From positions 62,001 through 126,000 of the forward strand of contig JADJHP010000008.1 of NCBI GenBank assembly GCA_016707525.1: DNA of 64,000 nt, written 5' to 3'. Position 1 is the first letter of the stretch, and every line of letters begins with the position of its first letter. Source of the stretch: Ignavibacteriota bacterium. GTDB lineage: Bacteria; Bacteroidota; Ignavibacteria; UBA10030; UBA6906. Of this stretch, positions 52,624-62,076 are shown piece by piece. Below the pieces are notes generated by a model that searched no databases, was not told the origin of the DNA, and saw only the letters and a program-made list of their open reading frames with translations. The translations under genes and the position numbers were made by a program.

Positions 52624-54570
52624 TTGCTACTACGTTCGATCTCTTTCTTCCTTCTCTTCACCCTCACCCTGCCCTCGTTTGCACAGCAGCAGTATCGCAT
52701 CGATACGCTTGCACGTGCGCCCGAGGCCCAATATCCGTCGGGGATCGCTGTGGACCCGCATGGGGGTGCACGGTTCTTCTTCACAGAGAAGAACAGCGGA
52801 CGGGTACGCCTTTTCGACCGAAAACTCCGCCGGGAACCATTCCTCACCGTCCCCGTGGAAAGCGAAGGCGAGGATGGACTTCTCGGGATCGCTCTGCATC
52901 CCGCGTACCCCGACACTCCGCACGTATTCATCTATTACGTCCGCGCCACGGACCGACTGGGGATCGTTGAGAGATATGTTGATTCAGCCGGGTTTGGCGT
53001 CCGCCCCGCTCTGATCATGGTGATCCCGCGGATGAACGATGCGACCGAACACAACGGCGGTGTCCTCGCATTCGGACCCGACGGAAGACTCTATATCGGC
53101 GTCGGCGACCACCGCACCCAGCGTGCCTGGACCCAGGATACAACGAACCGCTCGGCGGTATGGGGAAAGATCCTGCGGATCGAACCTGATGGCAGCATGC
53201 CGCCGGACAATCCGGATCCGCGCCGGCCATTCTGGGCGTGGGGACTGCGTAATCCACAAGGGTTGACATTCGATCGGATAACAGGAGATCTGTATTGCAC
53301 GGATGGCGGGTCCGATGGGGTGAATGCCGTTTTCCGTATCCGCAAAGGAGATAACTTCGGCTGGCCGGCATCCGACCGGTCACATTCTCCGGTCACCGCC
53401 CGCGCCTTGTATCAATTCCCCGAAGGAAAACAGCCGGCACTCACCGGCATCGCCGTCTACAACAGCGACGCATTCCCGCAACTGAAAGGCCACATCCTCT
53501 TCTGCTCGAATGCGCAACCCGCGGTTTGGGGCGGGGTCCTCTCGGAAGGCCGGGACTCCCTTCTCGCGAAGCAGCTTCTTACCTATCCTACCGGATTCGC
53601 CGACATGCAGGTCGGTGCTGATGGATTCCTCTATTTGACGAACGGCCCGTATATCTCCAGCAAGATCCTCCGGATCGCTCCCGTGGCGCCCGTCTTCACA
53701 ACGGAACCACCGGCAACGGCGATACAGGGAACCCCCTGGTCCTACACACCGGCGTATAGCGGCACACCATCAGTGATCCGGTTGCTGTCCGGCCCGGAAG
53801 GCATGAGTTGCGACGACCGGACGGGAACTCTTGCGTGGATCCCAACGAATGCACAGGCGATGAAAGGCACAGTGACCGTCGTCGTGGAAGCACGCAATGG
53901 CAGCGGCACCGCCGAACAACGCGCAACGATCCAGGTTGCGAACACGAACGATCCGCCGGGCCCGTTCTCCCCGGCACCGCCGGCGGACCGCGAGGTTCTG
54001 AGTTTTTCCGGCAGCGATCCCGAGATCACGCTTCATTGGAATCGCTCGATCGACCCGGACAATGACTCCCTGCAGTATATCGTCGAAGTGGATACCGTGG
54101 CGGGTTTCCAGACACGCGCCTATCTCTTCCTTGCGGAAGGTGCCGATTCGATCCATGTCCGGCTCCCGCGTTCGTCATCGGTGTACTACTGGCGTGTCAT
54201 CGCAAGCGACGGGAGTCTGTCCACAACCGCGGAACCGTCATCGGGACGGATCTCGATCTCGTACATTACCCCGCCACACGAACGTCCACAACGCACCACC
54301 GTGATCGAAACACCGACAGAGGAGCAGGGGGACCCGAATCCGTTCCCTCCCTCCGCGGGCATTTCGTATACCGTGCGACACGCAGGTCATGTGCGGCTAT
54401 CGGTGTTCAACCTTCTGGGGCAGGAGATCGTGAAGGTGTTCGAGGGGAACCAGCAGGAAGGCGCCTATGATGTGCCGTTCGCACGGCTCAAATTGCCGAG
54501 CGGCGTGTACTTCTACCGCCTCCAGGCGCCGGGAGTGTTCGAAACGAAGAAGATGGTCATCGCACGTTGA
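52624..54570 (+). CDS. PQQ-type sugar-dehydrogenase-like secreted protein with T9SS tail
   Basis: This 648-residue protein has a signal peptide (SISFFLLFTLTLPSFAQ). A six-bladed propeller of the glucose/sorbosone dehydrogenase family follows, marked by EDGLLGIALHPAYP, NDATEHNGGVLAFGPDG, WAWGLRNPQGL and DNFGWPASD. The family binds pyrroloquinoline quinone. The last 290 residues hold an Ig-like segment (TEPPATAIQGTPWSYTP), a fibronectin-like segment and a T9SS-type sorting end (DPNPFPPSAGISYTV...GVYFYRLQ). The start is TTG 52624. No ATG fits the signal peptide. The oxidised sugar is unknown. Confidence 0.85.
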   Translation: MLLRSISFFLLFTLTLPSFAQQQYRIDTLARAPEAQYPSGIAVDPHGGARFFFTEKNSGRVRLFDRKLRREPFLTVPVESEGEDGLLGIALHPAYPDTPHVFIYYVRATDRLGIVERYVDSAGFGVRPALIMVIPRMNDATEHNGGVLAFGPDGRLYIGVGDHRTQRAWTQDTTNRSAVWGKILRIEPDGSMPPDNPDPRRPFWAWGLRNPQGLTFDRITGDLYCTDGGSDGVNAVFRIRKGDNFGWPASDRSHSPVTARALYQFPEGKQPALTGIAVYNSDAFPQLKGHILFCSNAQPAVWGGVLSEGRDSLLAKQLLTYPTGFADMQVGADGFLYLTNGPYISSKILRIAPVAPVFTTEPPATAIQGTPWSYTPAYSGTPSVIRLLSGPEGMSCDDRTGTLAWIPTNAQAMKGTVTVVVEARNGSGTAEQRATIQVANTNDPPGPFSPAPPADREVLSFSGSDPEITLHWNRSIDPDNDSLQYIVEVDTVAGFQTRAYLFLAEGADSIHVRLPRSSSVYYWRVIASDGSLSTTAEPSSGRISISYITPPHERPQRTTVIETPTEEQGDPNPFPPSAGISYTVRHAGHVRLSVFNLLGQEIVKVFEGNQQEGAYDVPFARLKLPSGVYFYRLQAPGVFETKKMVIAR

Positions 54571-54579
54571 CCACGCACC

Positions 54580-55812
54580 TCAGCGCGAGCGCTTGATCAC
54601 CACAATGGTCTTGTCGTCGGAGTAGTCGGTCATCCGGCTGAACACCTGCACCTCCTCCAGCAGAAGCGCGCAGATCTCCTTCGCCGTCCGCTTCCTGTGC
54701 TGCCGCAAGGCATGCGTCAGGCGTCCTTCGCCGTACATCTCACCCCGTTCATTCGATGCTTCCACCATGCCATCCGTGTACAACAGCATGATGTCGCCCC
54801 TGTTCAGGATGGTAAAATCCGAATGATACACCTCGCGCGGAAACGGCCCGACGATCTGCCCGGTGGCGGGCAACTTCTCCATGTCGTTCGAATTCGCGCG
54901 CAGTACGACGGGGTTGGAATGGCCGGCGTTCACATAGATGACAAGCCCGCGGTCGGATGAATTCAGCTCTGCATAGACCATGGAGATGAAGCGCTCTGCC
55001 GAGAACGCCTTGTTGACGAGGCCGTTCAGGCGCGTGATGAGCGACCCGATCTTCGTCTGGTACTCCACACCCATGCGGAGCGCACCGGAGACATACAGGG
55101 CCTGCGATGCCGCAGAGAGCCCCTTGCTTGCAGCATCCCCGATCACCACACCGAGCCGCTCTTTGTCACCCGCCGCCTGCAGATAATCGAAGAAGTCGCC
55201 TCCGACCACACGGTCGGGCATGGAAATGCCGTACAGGTCGTAATTGTGGAACCTGAGCTCGTGGGCAGGAAGGATACTTTTCTGGATGTCCCGCGCCTTG
55301 TCCAGATCGGCTTCCAGAAGATGCGCCTTCTTCTCCGCCTTCCGGTTCTTCAGGACCGAGGTCAGGGCGGTACTGATGATGTTGAGCGCAAATGTCATCT
55401 CCTGCTTCACGTACGCCGCAGTGATGCCGATGACGTATTGATACAAGGTGAAGGTCTTCCACGTCAGCTTTTCGCCCACGCCGGTGGCGGAGAACACCTT
55501 GATCCCCTTCTGCAGGAGATACGGGTTCGTCTCACGGCCGATCACCGTCGCCTTTTTGGGCAACTGCTGGAAGAGCGGGTATTCCTGCACGCGGATGCGG
55601 AAGTTCTTGTCGATCGCTTCCATCTCTCCGCTCTGGTGGATCAGCCGGTACGTCCCGGTGCTGACCTCCAGCTTCCAGATCCGCCCACCGCGGATCGGAA
55701 TATGCTCGCTCTTGATGATGCTTTCGAGAACGTGGCTGAGCAACTGCTCCTCGGTGCGGAATTCCGCCTCGGCCAGCGTCTGAATTGTCCGGTAAAGTTT
55801 GTGTTGGTCCAT
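54580..55812 (-). CDS. SpoIIE-type (PP2C) serine/threonine phosphatase with GAF-like sensor domain
   Basis: This 410-residue protein has an N-terminal GAF-like region (residues 1-160), a helix with ARDIQKSILP that often precedes these phosphatases, then the PP2C/SpoIIE core. The metal-binding aspartates are in RVVGGDFFDYL, VIGDAASKGLSAA and LLYTDGMVEASN, and YSDDKTIVVIKR is at the end. Such RsbU-like proteins regulate anti-sigma antagonist switches. No partner gene is nearby. It starts one base after the preceding DUF1684 gene stop and is the last gene of this minus-strand series. Confidence 0.9.
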   Translation of the reverse strand: MDQHKLYRTIQTLAEAEFRTEEQLLSHVLESIIKSEHIPIRGGRIWKLEVSTGTYRLIHQSGEMEAIDKNFRIRVQEYPLFQQLPKKATVIGRETNPYLLQKGIKVFSATGVGEKLTWKTFTLYQYVIGITAAYVKQEMTFALNIISTALTSVLKNRKAEKKAHLLEADLDKARDIQKSILPAHELRFHNYDLYGISMPDRVVGGDFFDYLQAAGDKERLGVVIGDAASKGLSAASQALYVSGALRMGVEYQTKIGSLITRLNGLVNKAFSAERFISMVYAELNSSDRGLVIYVNAGHSNPVVLRANSNDMEKLPATGQIVGPFPREVYHSDFTILNRGDIMLLYTDGMVEASNERGEMYGEGRLTHALRQHRKRTAKEICALLLEEVQVFSRMTDYSDDKTIVVIKRSR

Positions 55813-55813
55813 A

Positions 55814-56491
55814 TCACTCGTGATACTTCATTTCCCCGACGCGGAGCGCAAGGGGGATGCGATCCTCGTCCGTGGGGATCGCACATGAATACAGCGCGCT
55901 ATATGCGCAGTACGGGTTGAATGCTTTGTTCAGGTCTACGACATACTCTGCGTCGGGGTCCGACTGCTCTTTGCCGAGTTCGATATACCGTCCGACATGA
56001 TACGTCTCGTTGCCGGTGGTCAGGTCGGTGAACCACATGCTCAGATGGTCCCTGTACCTGGCGTAGCGCAACGAATCCGACGGTGTGAACTTGTACACGT
56101 TCAACCGGACCCGCACGGGTGCCCCGGCACTATCGGGCAGGATCAGATCGAAGTACCCGTAACGCAACTGCTCCCGGGGCTCGCCCTTCGTCCCCATCAC
56201 GCGTACCATCTCGGGATCGGGATACCGGTGCAACCGGACGGCCGCACGAAACCGCACATCGACCGGGAACCAGTGAAGTCCGGTGAATGCGACCGATGTG
56301 TCCCGCCGGAACGGCGATCCAGGACCATTCCGGAATTCGTCATCCACACGGGCACGATGCGCCAGATTCTCCTGCACACAGGCAATGCTGTCTGCGGTTG
56401 AGATCACCGGCAGGCGGAGAGACCGATGGTCCTGTGCACAACCGGCAATGATACTGAGGACAACAACGGCGATCATGGCGGGACGCATCAT
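55814..56491 (-). CDS. DUF1684-family lipoprotein
   Basis: This 225-residue protein has a lipoprotein signal (VVVLSIIAGCAQ, cleavage before the Cys). The mature part reads as DUF1684, with FRRDTSVAFTGLHWFPVD near residue 62, NVYKFTPSD and the characteristic end YVVDLNKAFNPYCAYSALYSCAIPTDEDRIPLALRVGE. The family is of unknown function and common in Bacteroidota. The start overlaps the aminotransferase stop (ATGA). Confidence 0.87.
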   Translation of the reverse strand: MMRPAMIAVVVLSIIAGCAQDHRSLRLPVISTADSIACVQENLAHRARVDDEFRNGPGSPFRRDTSVAFTGLHWFPVDVRFRAAVRLHRYPDPEMVRVMGTKGEPREQLRYGYFDLILPDSAGAPVRVRLNVYKFTPSDSLRYARYRDHLSMWFTDLTTGNETYHVGRYIELGKEQSDPDAEYVVDLNKAFNPYCAYSALYSCAIPTDEDRIPLALRVGEMKYHE

Positions 56492-57618
56492 GCAAAGAAT
56501 TCCTTCATCGCACCGATCACGGTCTCCTGCTGCGCTTCGGTCAGGGAGGGGTAGATCGGAAGGCGCAACAGCCGCCCGCTGGCGGATTCGGTGACCGGGA
56601 GATCACCCTCGGCGTATCCCATCGCCCGTCCCATCGGCGAGAGATGCAGAGGAAGGTAATGGAAGGTGGTGCCGATCCCCCTCTCACGGAAGAACGCCAG
56701 CGCCCGGTTGCGCGTGGATTCATTCTCCATCTGCACATGATAGATATGATGATTGGACCCCACGTAGGATGGGATCACCGGTACGCTGAGGCGTCCCTCC
56801 TGTGCGAGAGGCGTGAAGGCCTCGGTGTAGTGTTCAAAGATCGCCCTGCGGCGCGCCTGGATCCACTCCCGCTTCGCCATCTGGCTCTCCAGCAGCGCCG
56901 CCATCGTGTCGGGCGGCAGAAAACTGCTGCCCACATCCACCCAGGTGTACTTGTCGATCAGGCCGAGCATGAACTGCTTCCGGTTGGTCCCCTTCTCCCT
57001 CATGATCTCTGCCCGCTGGATGAGCGCATCGTCATTCGTGACGAACGCCCCGCCCTCGCCGGTGGAGAAATTCTTCGTCTCATGGAAACTGTAACATCCC
57101 ATATGGCCGGTGGTCCCCGCAGGCTTCCCACGGTACCGGGCGGCGATACCCTGTGCGGCATCCTCGATGACGGTAATGGAACGAGGGGCGGCCAGCGCCA
57201 TGATGGGATCGAGGTCGGGCGACACGCCCGCATACACCACCGGCATGATCGCCCGGGTGCGCGGGGTCATCCGCGCGCGCACCTCGTCCGGAGTGAGCGT
57301 CAGGGTGGCGGGATCGACGTCTGCAAAGACCACACGGGCGCCGCGCCGAAGGATGGCATTGGTGCTCGACACGAACGTGAAGCTCGGAACGATCACTTCA
57401 TCCCCGGGGTCCAGGGCCAGGACCATCATCGCGAGTTCGAGGGCATGCGTACACGACGGGGTCAGCAGTGCGTGCCGCACCTCAAGGTCCCGCGCGAGCG
57501 CCGCGGTGGCGCGTCGCGTCGCGGGGCCGTCGCCGACGAGACTGCCGGACGCAATGCTCTGCGCCAGAGCTGCGGCGTCGGTATCATCATAGGCCGGTAC
57601 GTGGAACGGGATCTTCAT
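56488..57618 (-). CDS. DegT/DnrJ/EryC1-type sugar aminotransferase (WecE-like)
   Basis: This 376-residue pyridoxal-phosphate enzyme aminates a nucleotide 4-keto sugar. It has IPFHVPAYDD at the start, the Schiff-base lysine in CYSFHETKNFSTGEGGA and the WVDVGSSFLPPDTMAALL and YLPLHLSP elements. These resemble WecE (RffA), which makes dTDP-4-amino-4,6-dideoxygalactose. The start is ATG 57618, one base after the glycosyltransferase stop. AGGAAAG upstream is a good site. The pair suggests surface glycan synthesis. Confidence 0.92.
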   Translation of the reverse strand: MKIPFHVPAYDDTDAAALAQSIASGSLVGDGPATRRATAALARDLEVRHALLTPSCTHALELAMMVLALDPGDEVIVPSFTFVSSTNAILRRGARVVFADVDPATLTLTPDEVRARMTPRTRAIMPVVYAGVSPDLDPIMALAAPRSITVIEDAAQGIAARYRGKPAGTTGHMGCYSFHETKNFSTGEGGAFVTNDDALIQRAEIMREKGTNRKQFMLGLIDKYTWVDVGSSFLPPDTMAALLESQMAKREWIQARRRAIFEHYTEAFTPLAQEGRLSVPVIPSYVGSNHHIYHVQMENESTRNRALAFFRERGIGTTFHYLPLHLSPMGRAMGYAEGDLPVTESASGRLLRLPIYPSLTEAQQETVIGAMKEFFA

Positions 57619-57619
57619 A

Positions 57620-58729
57620 TCATCTTTCCTGCAACGCACGGAGATACACCTGCTCGACCCTTTCGGCCATCGCCGCAGCATGGAAATTCTTCTTGAATCG
57701 GACGCCCGCCGCCGCACCCATCGCGCTCCGGAGCGCAGGATCATGCACGACACGGTTCAGTGCCGCCGCCAGTGCCGGTGGATCGTCGGGCTGCACAAGG
57801 TGCCCGGTGACCCCCTCTTCCAGCATGAGTGCGATGCCGCCGACACGCGTACAGACCACCGGGAGCGCCGCCGCGAGTGCCCGGAGAATGGCGATCGGGA
57901 ACATTTCCGCGGCCAACTCCAGCGACGAGTGCGTGTAGATGTCGAATGCCGGATACCACTCCTCGAGATGATCCTGGAACCCGAGGAAGCGGACCTGCGC
58001 CTCGATCCCGAGGGTCCGCGCCTGCGCGCTCAGATCGTCCTGCAATTCCCCATCGCCAATGATCGGAAAGAGCACCTTCGGATGTTCACGGACCACGATC
58101 GCGATCGCATCAAGAAGCACACGATGGCCCTTGAAGGGAACAAGCCGGGCAACATTGCCGATGACCACGACGTCATCCGCCACACCGAGGCGCTGGCGGG
58201 TCTTCACGCGCATCGCCGCACGCACCTCCGGCGGATCTTCTTCGATACCGATGGGAACTGTCGTGATGCGATCGGCCGGGATGTGGTCCTCCTTGATCAG
58301 GACCTCGCGGCCGGCATCGGCATCGGTGATGAAATGCGCCGTACCGTACGTGTTCCTCAACAGATGGGTGATGTTGTGCTGGATGGAGTGCGTGCTGTGG
58401 ATGCCTGCCACATGGCGCGCCGGGGTCCACGCTGCGGCGATCGCCGCACAGGTCCGGTCATAGTTGGCGTTGCTGTGCACGATGTCGATGCCCAGCGCAC
58501 GCACCGGCCCGCGCAACATGCGGGAGACCTGGAAGACCTTGTTCATTGCGCCGTACGGGATCGGCACCGTGGGGATGCCGGCCTCCGCGGCTTTCTCCAG
58601 AAGCAGATGCCCGGGGATCGCGGAAATGTGCACGGCGTGTCCGCGTGCGCGCAGGTATTTCGCCAGAATGAGGACGTAGTCCTCCCCCCCGGCGAAGATC
58701 GTTGTGCTGTTGGTCAGTAGGATGCGCAT
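57620..58729 (-). CDS. Family-4-type glycosyltransferase
   Basis: This 369-residue GT-B enzyme has an N-terminal acceptor half with GGEDYVLILAKYLRARGH and a C-terminal donor half with NVARLVPFKGHRVLLDA. A conserved E-x7-E pattern (HSSLELAAEMFPIAILRALA) is followed by GGIALMLEEGVTGHLV. It would add a sugar from a nucleotide donor to a lipid-linked or surface glycan. It is co-transcribed with the WecE-like aminotransferase. Start ATG 58729. Confidence 0.92.
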   Translation of the reverse strand: MRILLTNSTTIFAGGEDYVLILAKYLRARGHAVHISAIPGHLLLEKAAEAGIPTVPIPYGAMNKVFQVSRMLRGPVRALGIDIVHSNANYDRTCAAIAAAWTPARHVAGIHSTHSIQHNITHLLRNTYGTAHFITDADAGREVLIKEDHIPADRITTVPIGIEEDPPEVRAAMRVKTRQRLGVADDVVVIGNVARLVPFKGHRVLLDAIAIVVREHPKVLFPIIGDGELQDDLSAQARTLGIEAQVRFLGFQDHLEEWYPAFDIYTHSSLELAAEMFPIAILRALAAALPVVCTRVGGIALMLEEGVTGHLVQPDDPPALAAALNRVVHDPALRSAMGAAAGVRFKKNFHAAAMAERVEQVYLRALQER

Positions 58730-58848
58730 GATCGGCTATCGTGCATCCGGGCGACGGGCCCGTGCCACGAATATACCAAGGTACGGATTGCGGAAGGGAA
58801 TTCCAAAGGTCAGCGGTGGACGCGATGTCATGATGAGGCCGCGGGAGG

Positions 58849-59403
58849 TCAGCGGAGGGCGAGCGGAGTCCCGCCTGCGCCGGCCTCGCGGTATGCCATC
58901 ACACCCCACACCACGAACGCAACCACAGCAGCGGTGCAGAGCAGGTACCCCAGCCCGTACACCCCCCACGAGAGCGGCTCCGCGATGTCGGCGTCCCCGT
59001 CCAACAACCACCACCAATCGTGGATCAGGCCTGACGCGATGAGCTTGAGCTTCCGGTAGGGTGCATCGGCGATATAGACGCTCACGTTGATCATGCTCTC
59101 GCCCACCCAGAACGCCACCGGCGGCGTCTGACGGACGTCCTTCCGCCACGTCACGATGAGAAGCGCAAGGGGGAGGAGAACCTGGACGAGCGAACCGCCG
59201 AGGACGCAGATGAATCGCCCGAACGGACGTGTGAAGAGATGTCCCGCTTCGTGGATGAACAGGTTGATCGTATCCATGACGAAGAGGAGGAACGGCGGGT
59301 CGAACGGACGATCGCCGGGAGCATACCGCATGGCAAGGACGTACAGAACGTAGACGAAATAGGCGGCGACCAGACACCGGAACGTGAGAATGATGGTGCG
59401 CAT
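58849..59403 (-). CDS. HExxH integral membrane protein (putative M50-like peptidase)
   Basis: This 184-residue protein has four hydrophobic helices. In the second, residues 51-55 read HEAGH (NLFIHEAGHLF), the HExxH zinc motif of membrane-embedded peptidases. Then follow GGSLVQVLLPLALL and a WLLDGDADIAEPL loop that may supply the third ligand. Peptidase M50 homologues are larger, so a short form or a non-proteolytic relative is possible. It starts seven bases after the mutS stop. The adjacent genes give no substrate hint. Confidence 0.65.
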   Translation of the reverse strand: MRTIILTFRCLVAAYFVYVLYVLAMRYAPGDRPFDPPFLLFVMDTINLFIHEAGHLFTRPFGRFICVLGGSLVQVLLPLALLIVTWRKDVRQTPPVAFWVGESMINVSVYIADAPYRKLKLIASGLIHDWWWLLDGDADIAEPLSWGVYGLGYLLCTAAVVAFVVWGVMAYREAGAGGTPLALR

Positions 59404-59410
59404 GGCCGGG

Positions 59411-61997
59411 TCAGGACACCTGGTCCTTCAGAGCGGCGAGCACCTTCAGGGCTTCGATCGGGGTCATGGCATTCACATCCAATTTCCGGATCTTGTCGCG
59501 GAGTTCCTCATCCTTCACTTCGAACAGCGTGAGCTGGAGGTCCGCCGGCCCACCACGCGCATTCGCTGCGCGGACGGTCTCCCGGACCTGGTCGTTGATC
59601 GTCAGGCCCGTCCCCTCAAGGTTCTTCAGAAGCACCTTCGCCCGGTCCGTGATCTCATCGGGCAGCCCGGCCATCTGCGCCACCTGGATACCGTACGAGT
59701 GGTCCGCGAATCCCTCCGTGACCTTGTGCAGGAAGACGATCTTGTCGCCGTACTCCCGCACATCCACCTTGTAGTTCCGGATGCGGGGAAAGAGGTCGGC
59801 AAGCTCGTTCAACTCGTGATAGTGGGTCGCGAAGAGCGTGCGTGCCCCGACGCGCTCGTGAAGATACTCGGTCAGCGCCCACGCGATGCTGATCCCATCG
59901 AACGTACTCGTCCCCCGGCCGACCTCATCCAGGAGGATGAGGCTGCGTGCCGTCGCAGTGTTCACAATGTGCGCGGCCTCATGCATCTCGACGAGGAACG
60001 TGCTCTCCCCTGACGAGATGTTGTCGCTGGCACCGACACGCGTGAAGATCTTGTCCACGATGCCGACCACGGCCTTCCGGGCCGGCACATGGCATCCGAT
60101 CTGCGCAAGCAGAACGATCAAGCCCGTCTGGCGCAGAAAACTGGACTTGCCGCTCATGTTCGGGCCGGTGATGATCAGGATCTGGTCCGTGGCGGTATCC
60201 AGGTGGACGGAATTCGGCTCAAAATGTTCTCCGGCGGGCAACAGCCGCTCGATCACCGGATGACGGCCGTCGATGATCTCCAGCTGTGTACCGTCGTTCA
60301 CCTCCGGACACACGTAGCCACATTCCTCCGCCACTTCGGCCAACGAGGTGTAGCAATCGAGATGCGCCACCGCGGTGGCATTCGCCTGGATCGCATCCGC
60401 TTCCGCGGACACCTTCAGGCGGATCTCGGTGAACAACTCCGTCTCCAGCGCCAGGATGCGCTCTTCCGCGTGAAGGATCTTCTCCTCGTATTCCTTCAGC
60501 GCCGGAGTGATGTAGCGCTCGGCATTTGTCAGGGTCTGCTTGCGGATGTAGTCCTGTGGAACACGCTCCTTATGGGTATTCGTGGAACCCCACCTTGAGC
60601 GAGGAGATCCCGCTCCGCTCCCGTTCCTTCGCCTGGAGATCCGCGATCCACTGCTTGCCCGTCGTGGTCAGCTCGCGCAACTCATCCAGCGGGGGACTGA
60701 ACCCTTTGCGGATCACGCCCCCCTCGGCGAGGGTGGCGGGCGGATCGTGTTCGATCGAGTCCGCGATGAGCGTGACCATATCGGGGAGCGGGTGAAGGGC
60801 GCCATGCAGCGCGGCCAATGCCGGACTCTTCAGGTGCACGGTGGTCGACCGCAAGCGGTCCACTTCCGACAGGATGCGCATGAGCGCATTCAGGTCGCGT
60901 GGGCCGGACCGACCGGTGCAGATCCTTCCTGAAAGACGCTCGAGATCCCCGATCCTCGAGAGATGATCGGCGATGGCCTTTCGCGGCTCACTCCCGGTGC
61001 GAAGCTCGGAAACAGCATGCAGGCGCGACTGGATCGCCTCCAGCCGGTTCAAGGGCTGGTGGATCCACCGCTGCAGGAGCCGGCCACCCATCGCCGTCCG
61101 GGTCCGGTCCAGGACCGCAAAGAGCGTCACCGCATGGTCGCCTGCGATCGAGGAGGTGATCTCGAGATTCCGCTTCGTCGCCGGATCGAGGACGATGTGA
61201 TCGCCTACATCGAACGGGACGATCTTGCGGATGTGCAGCAGGTTGGCCTTCTGGGTCTCCTGCAGATAGTGCAGGATCACACCGGCCGCATTCACACCGA
61301 TCGTGTGATCGTGGAGGCCAAATCCTTTCAGCGACTGCGTGTGGAAGTGCCCGGTGAGGAGATCGCGCGCATAGTCGTCGTTGAAGATCCAATCATCGAT
61401 CCTGGTGTAGAGCCCACGAAAGGTGGCGCGGAGCAGGTGCTCCACGGTCTGAGCATCCCGGCGTTGGACGAGGATCTCGGCAGGTTCCAGTGCTCCGATA
61501 TGCTCGGCGAGCTGCCGCAAAGGCAACTCCGCCACACGGAATTCCGCCGTTGACACATCCACGAAAGCCAGCCCGCAGGTATCCATTCCCGTGGTAAGCG
61601 GACCGGGCAGCGCGATCGCCGTAAGAAAGTTGTTCCGCTTCTGGTCCAGCACTTTATCGGAGAAGGACACACCCGGCGTGACCACTTCGATCACATCGCG
61701 CTTGACGATCCCTTTGGCCAGCTTGGGGTCCTCGAGCTGCTCGCAGATCGCGACACGGTGCCCTGCTTTGAGGAGCTTGGGAAGATATGCGTCGAGTGCG
61801 TGGTGCGGGAATCCGGCCAGGGGGGTCTCGCCGGAAGCTCCGTTCCCCCTGCGGGTGAGCGTGATGCCGAGAACACGCGCGGTGACCTTTGCATCGTCAT
61901 CGAAGGTCTCGAAGAAGTCGCCCATGCGGAACAACAGGATCGTATCCGGATACCGGGATTTGACCTGGGCGTACTGTTGCATCAAGGGAGTGGACAT
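59411..61997 (-). pseudogene. mutS: DNA mismatch-repair protein MutS, broken by a ~29-bp deletion
   Basis: The first frame (61997 to 60570, 475 residues) holds domain I with the mismatch-reading Phe-Glu (RMGDFFETF) and domains II-III up to LKVGFHEYP, then a stop. The second frame resumes as NTHKERVPQDYIRKQ and continues through Walker A (GPNMSGKS), LLDEVGRGTS and a normal end at 59411. Normal MutS reads GF...VFGYYIEVTN...HKER here, so the VFGYYIEVT codons are missing. The two frames differ by one base, which fits a loss of 29 bases. The deletion lies near 60576. Both halves are otherwise well conserved, so the break is recent, or it is an assembly error. Confidence 0.85.
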
Positions 61998-62076
61998 GGG
62001 AACGCGCGTTGGTTTTCGGTTGCCTAAAGAACGCTAAATAAGGGCCGAAAAGCAACGCGCGCCGCGCGGGTGTGGC

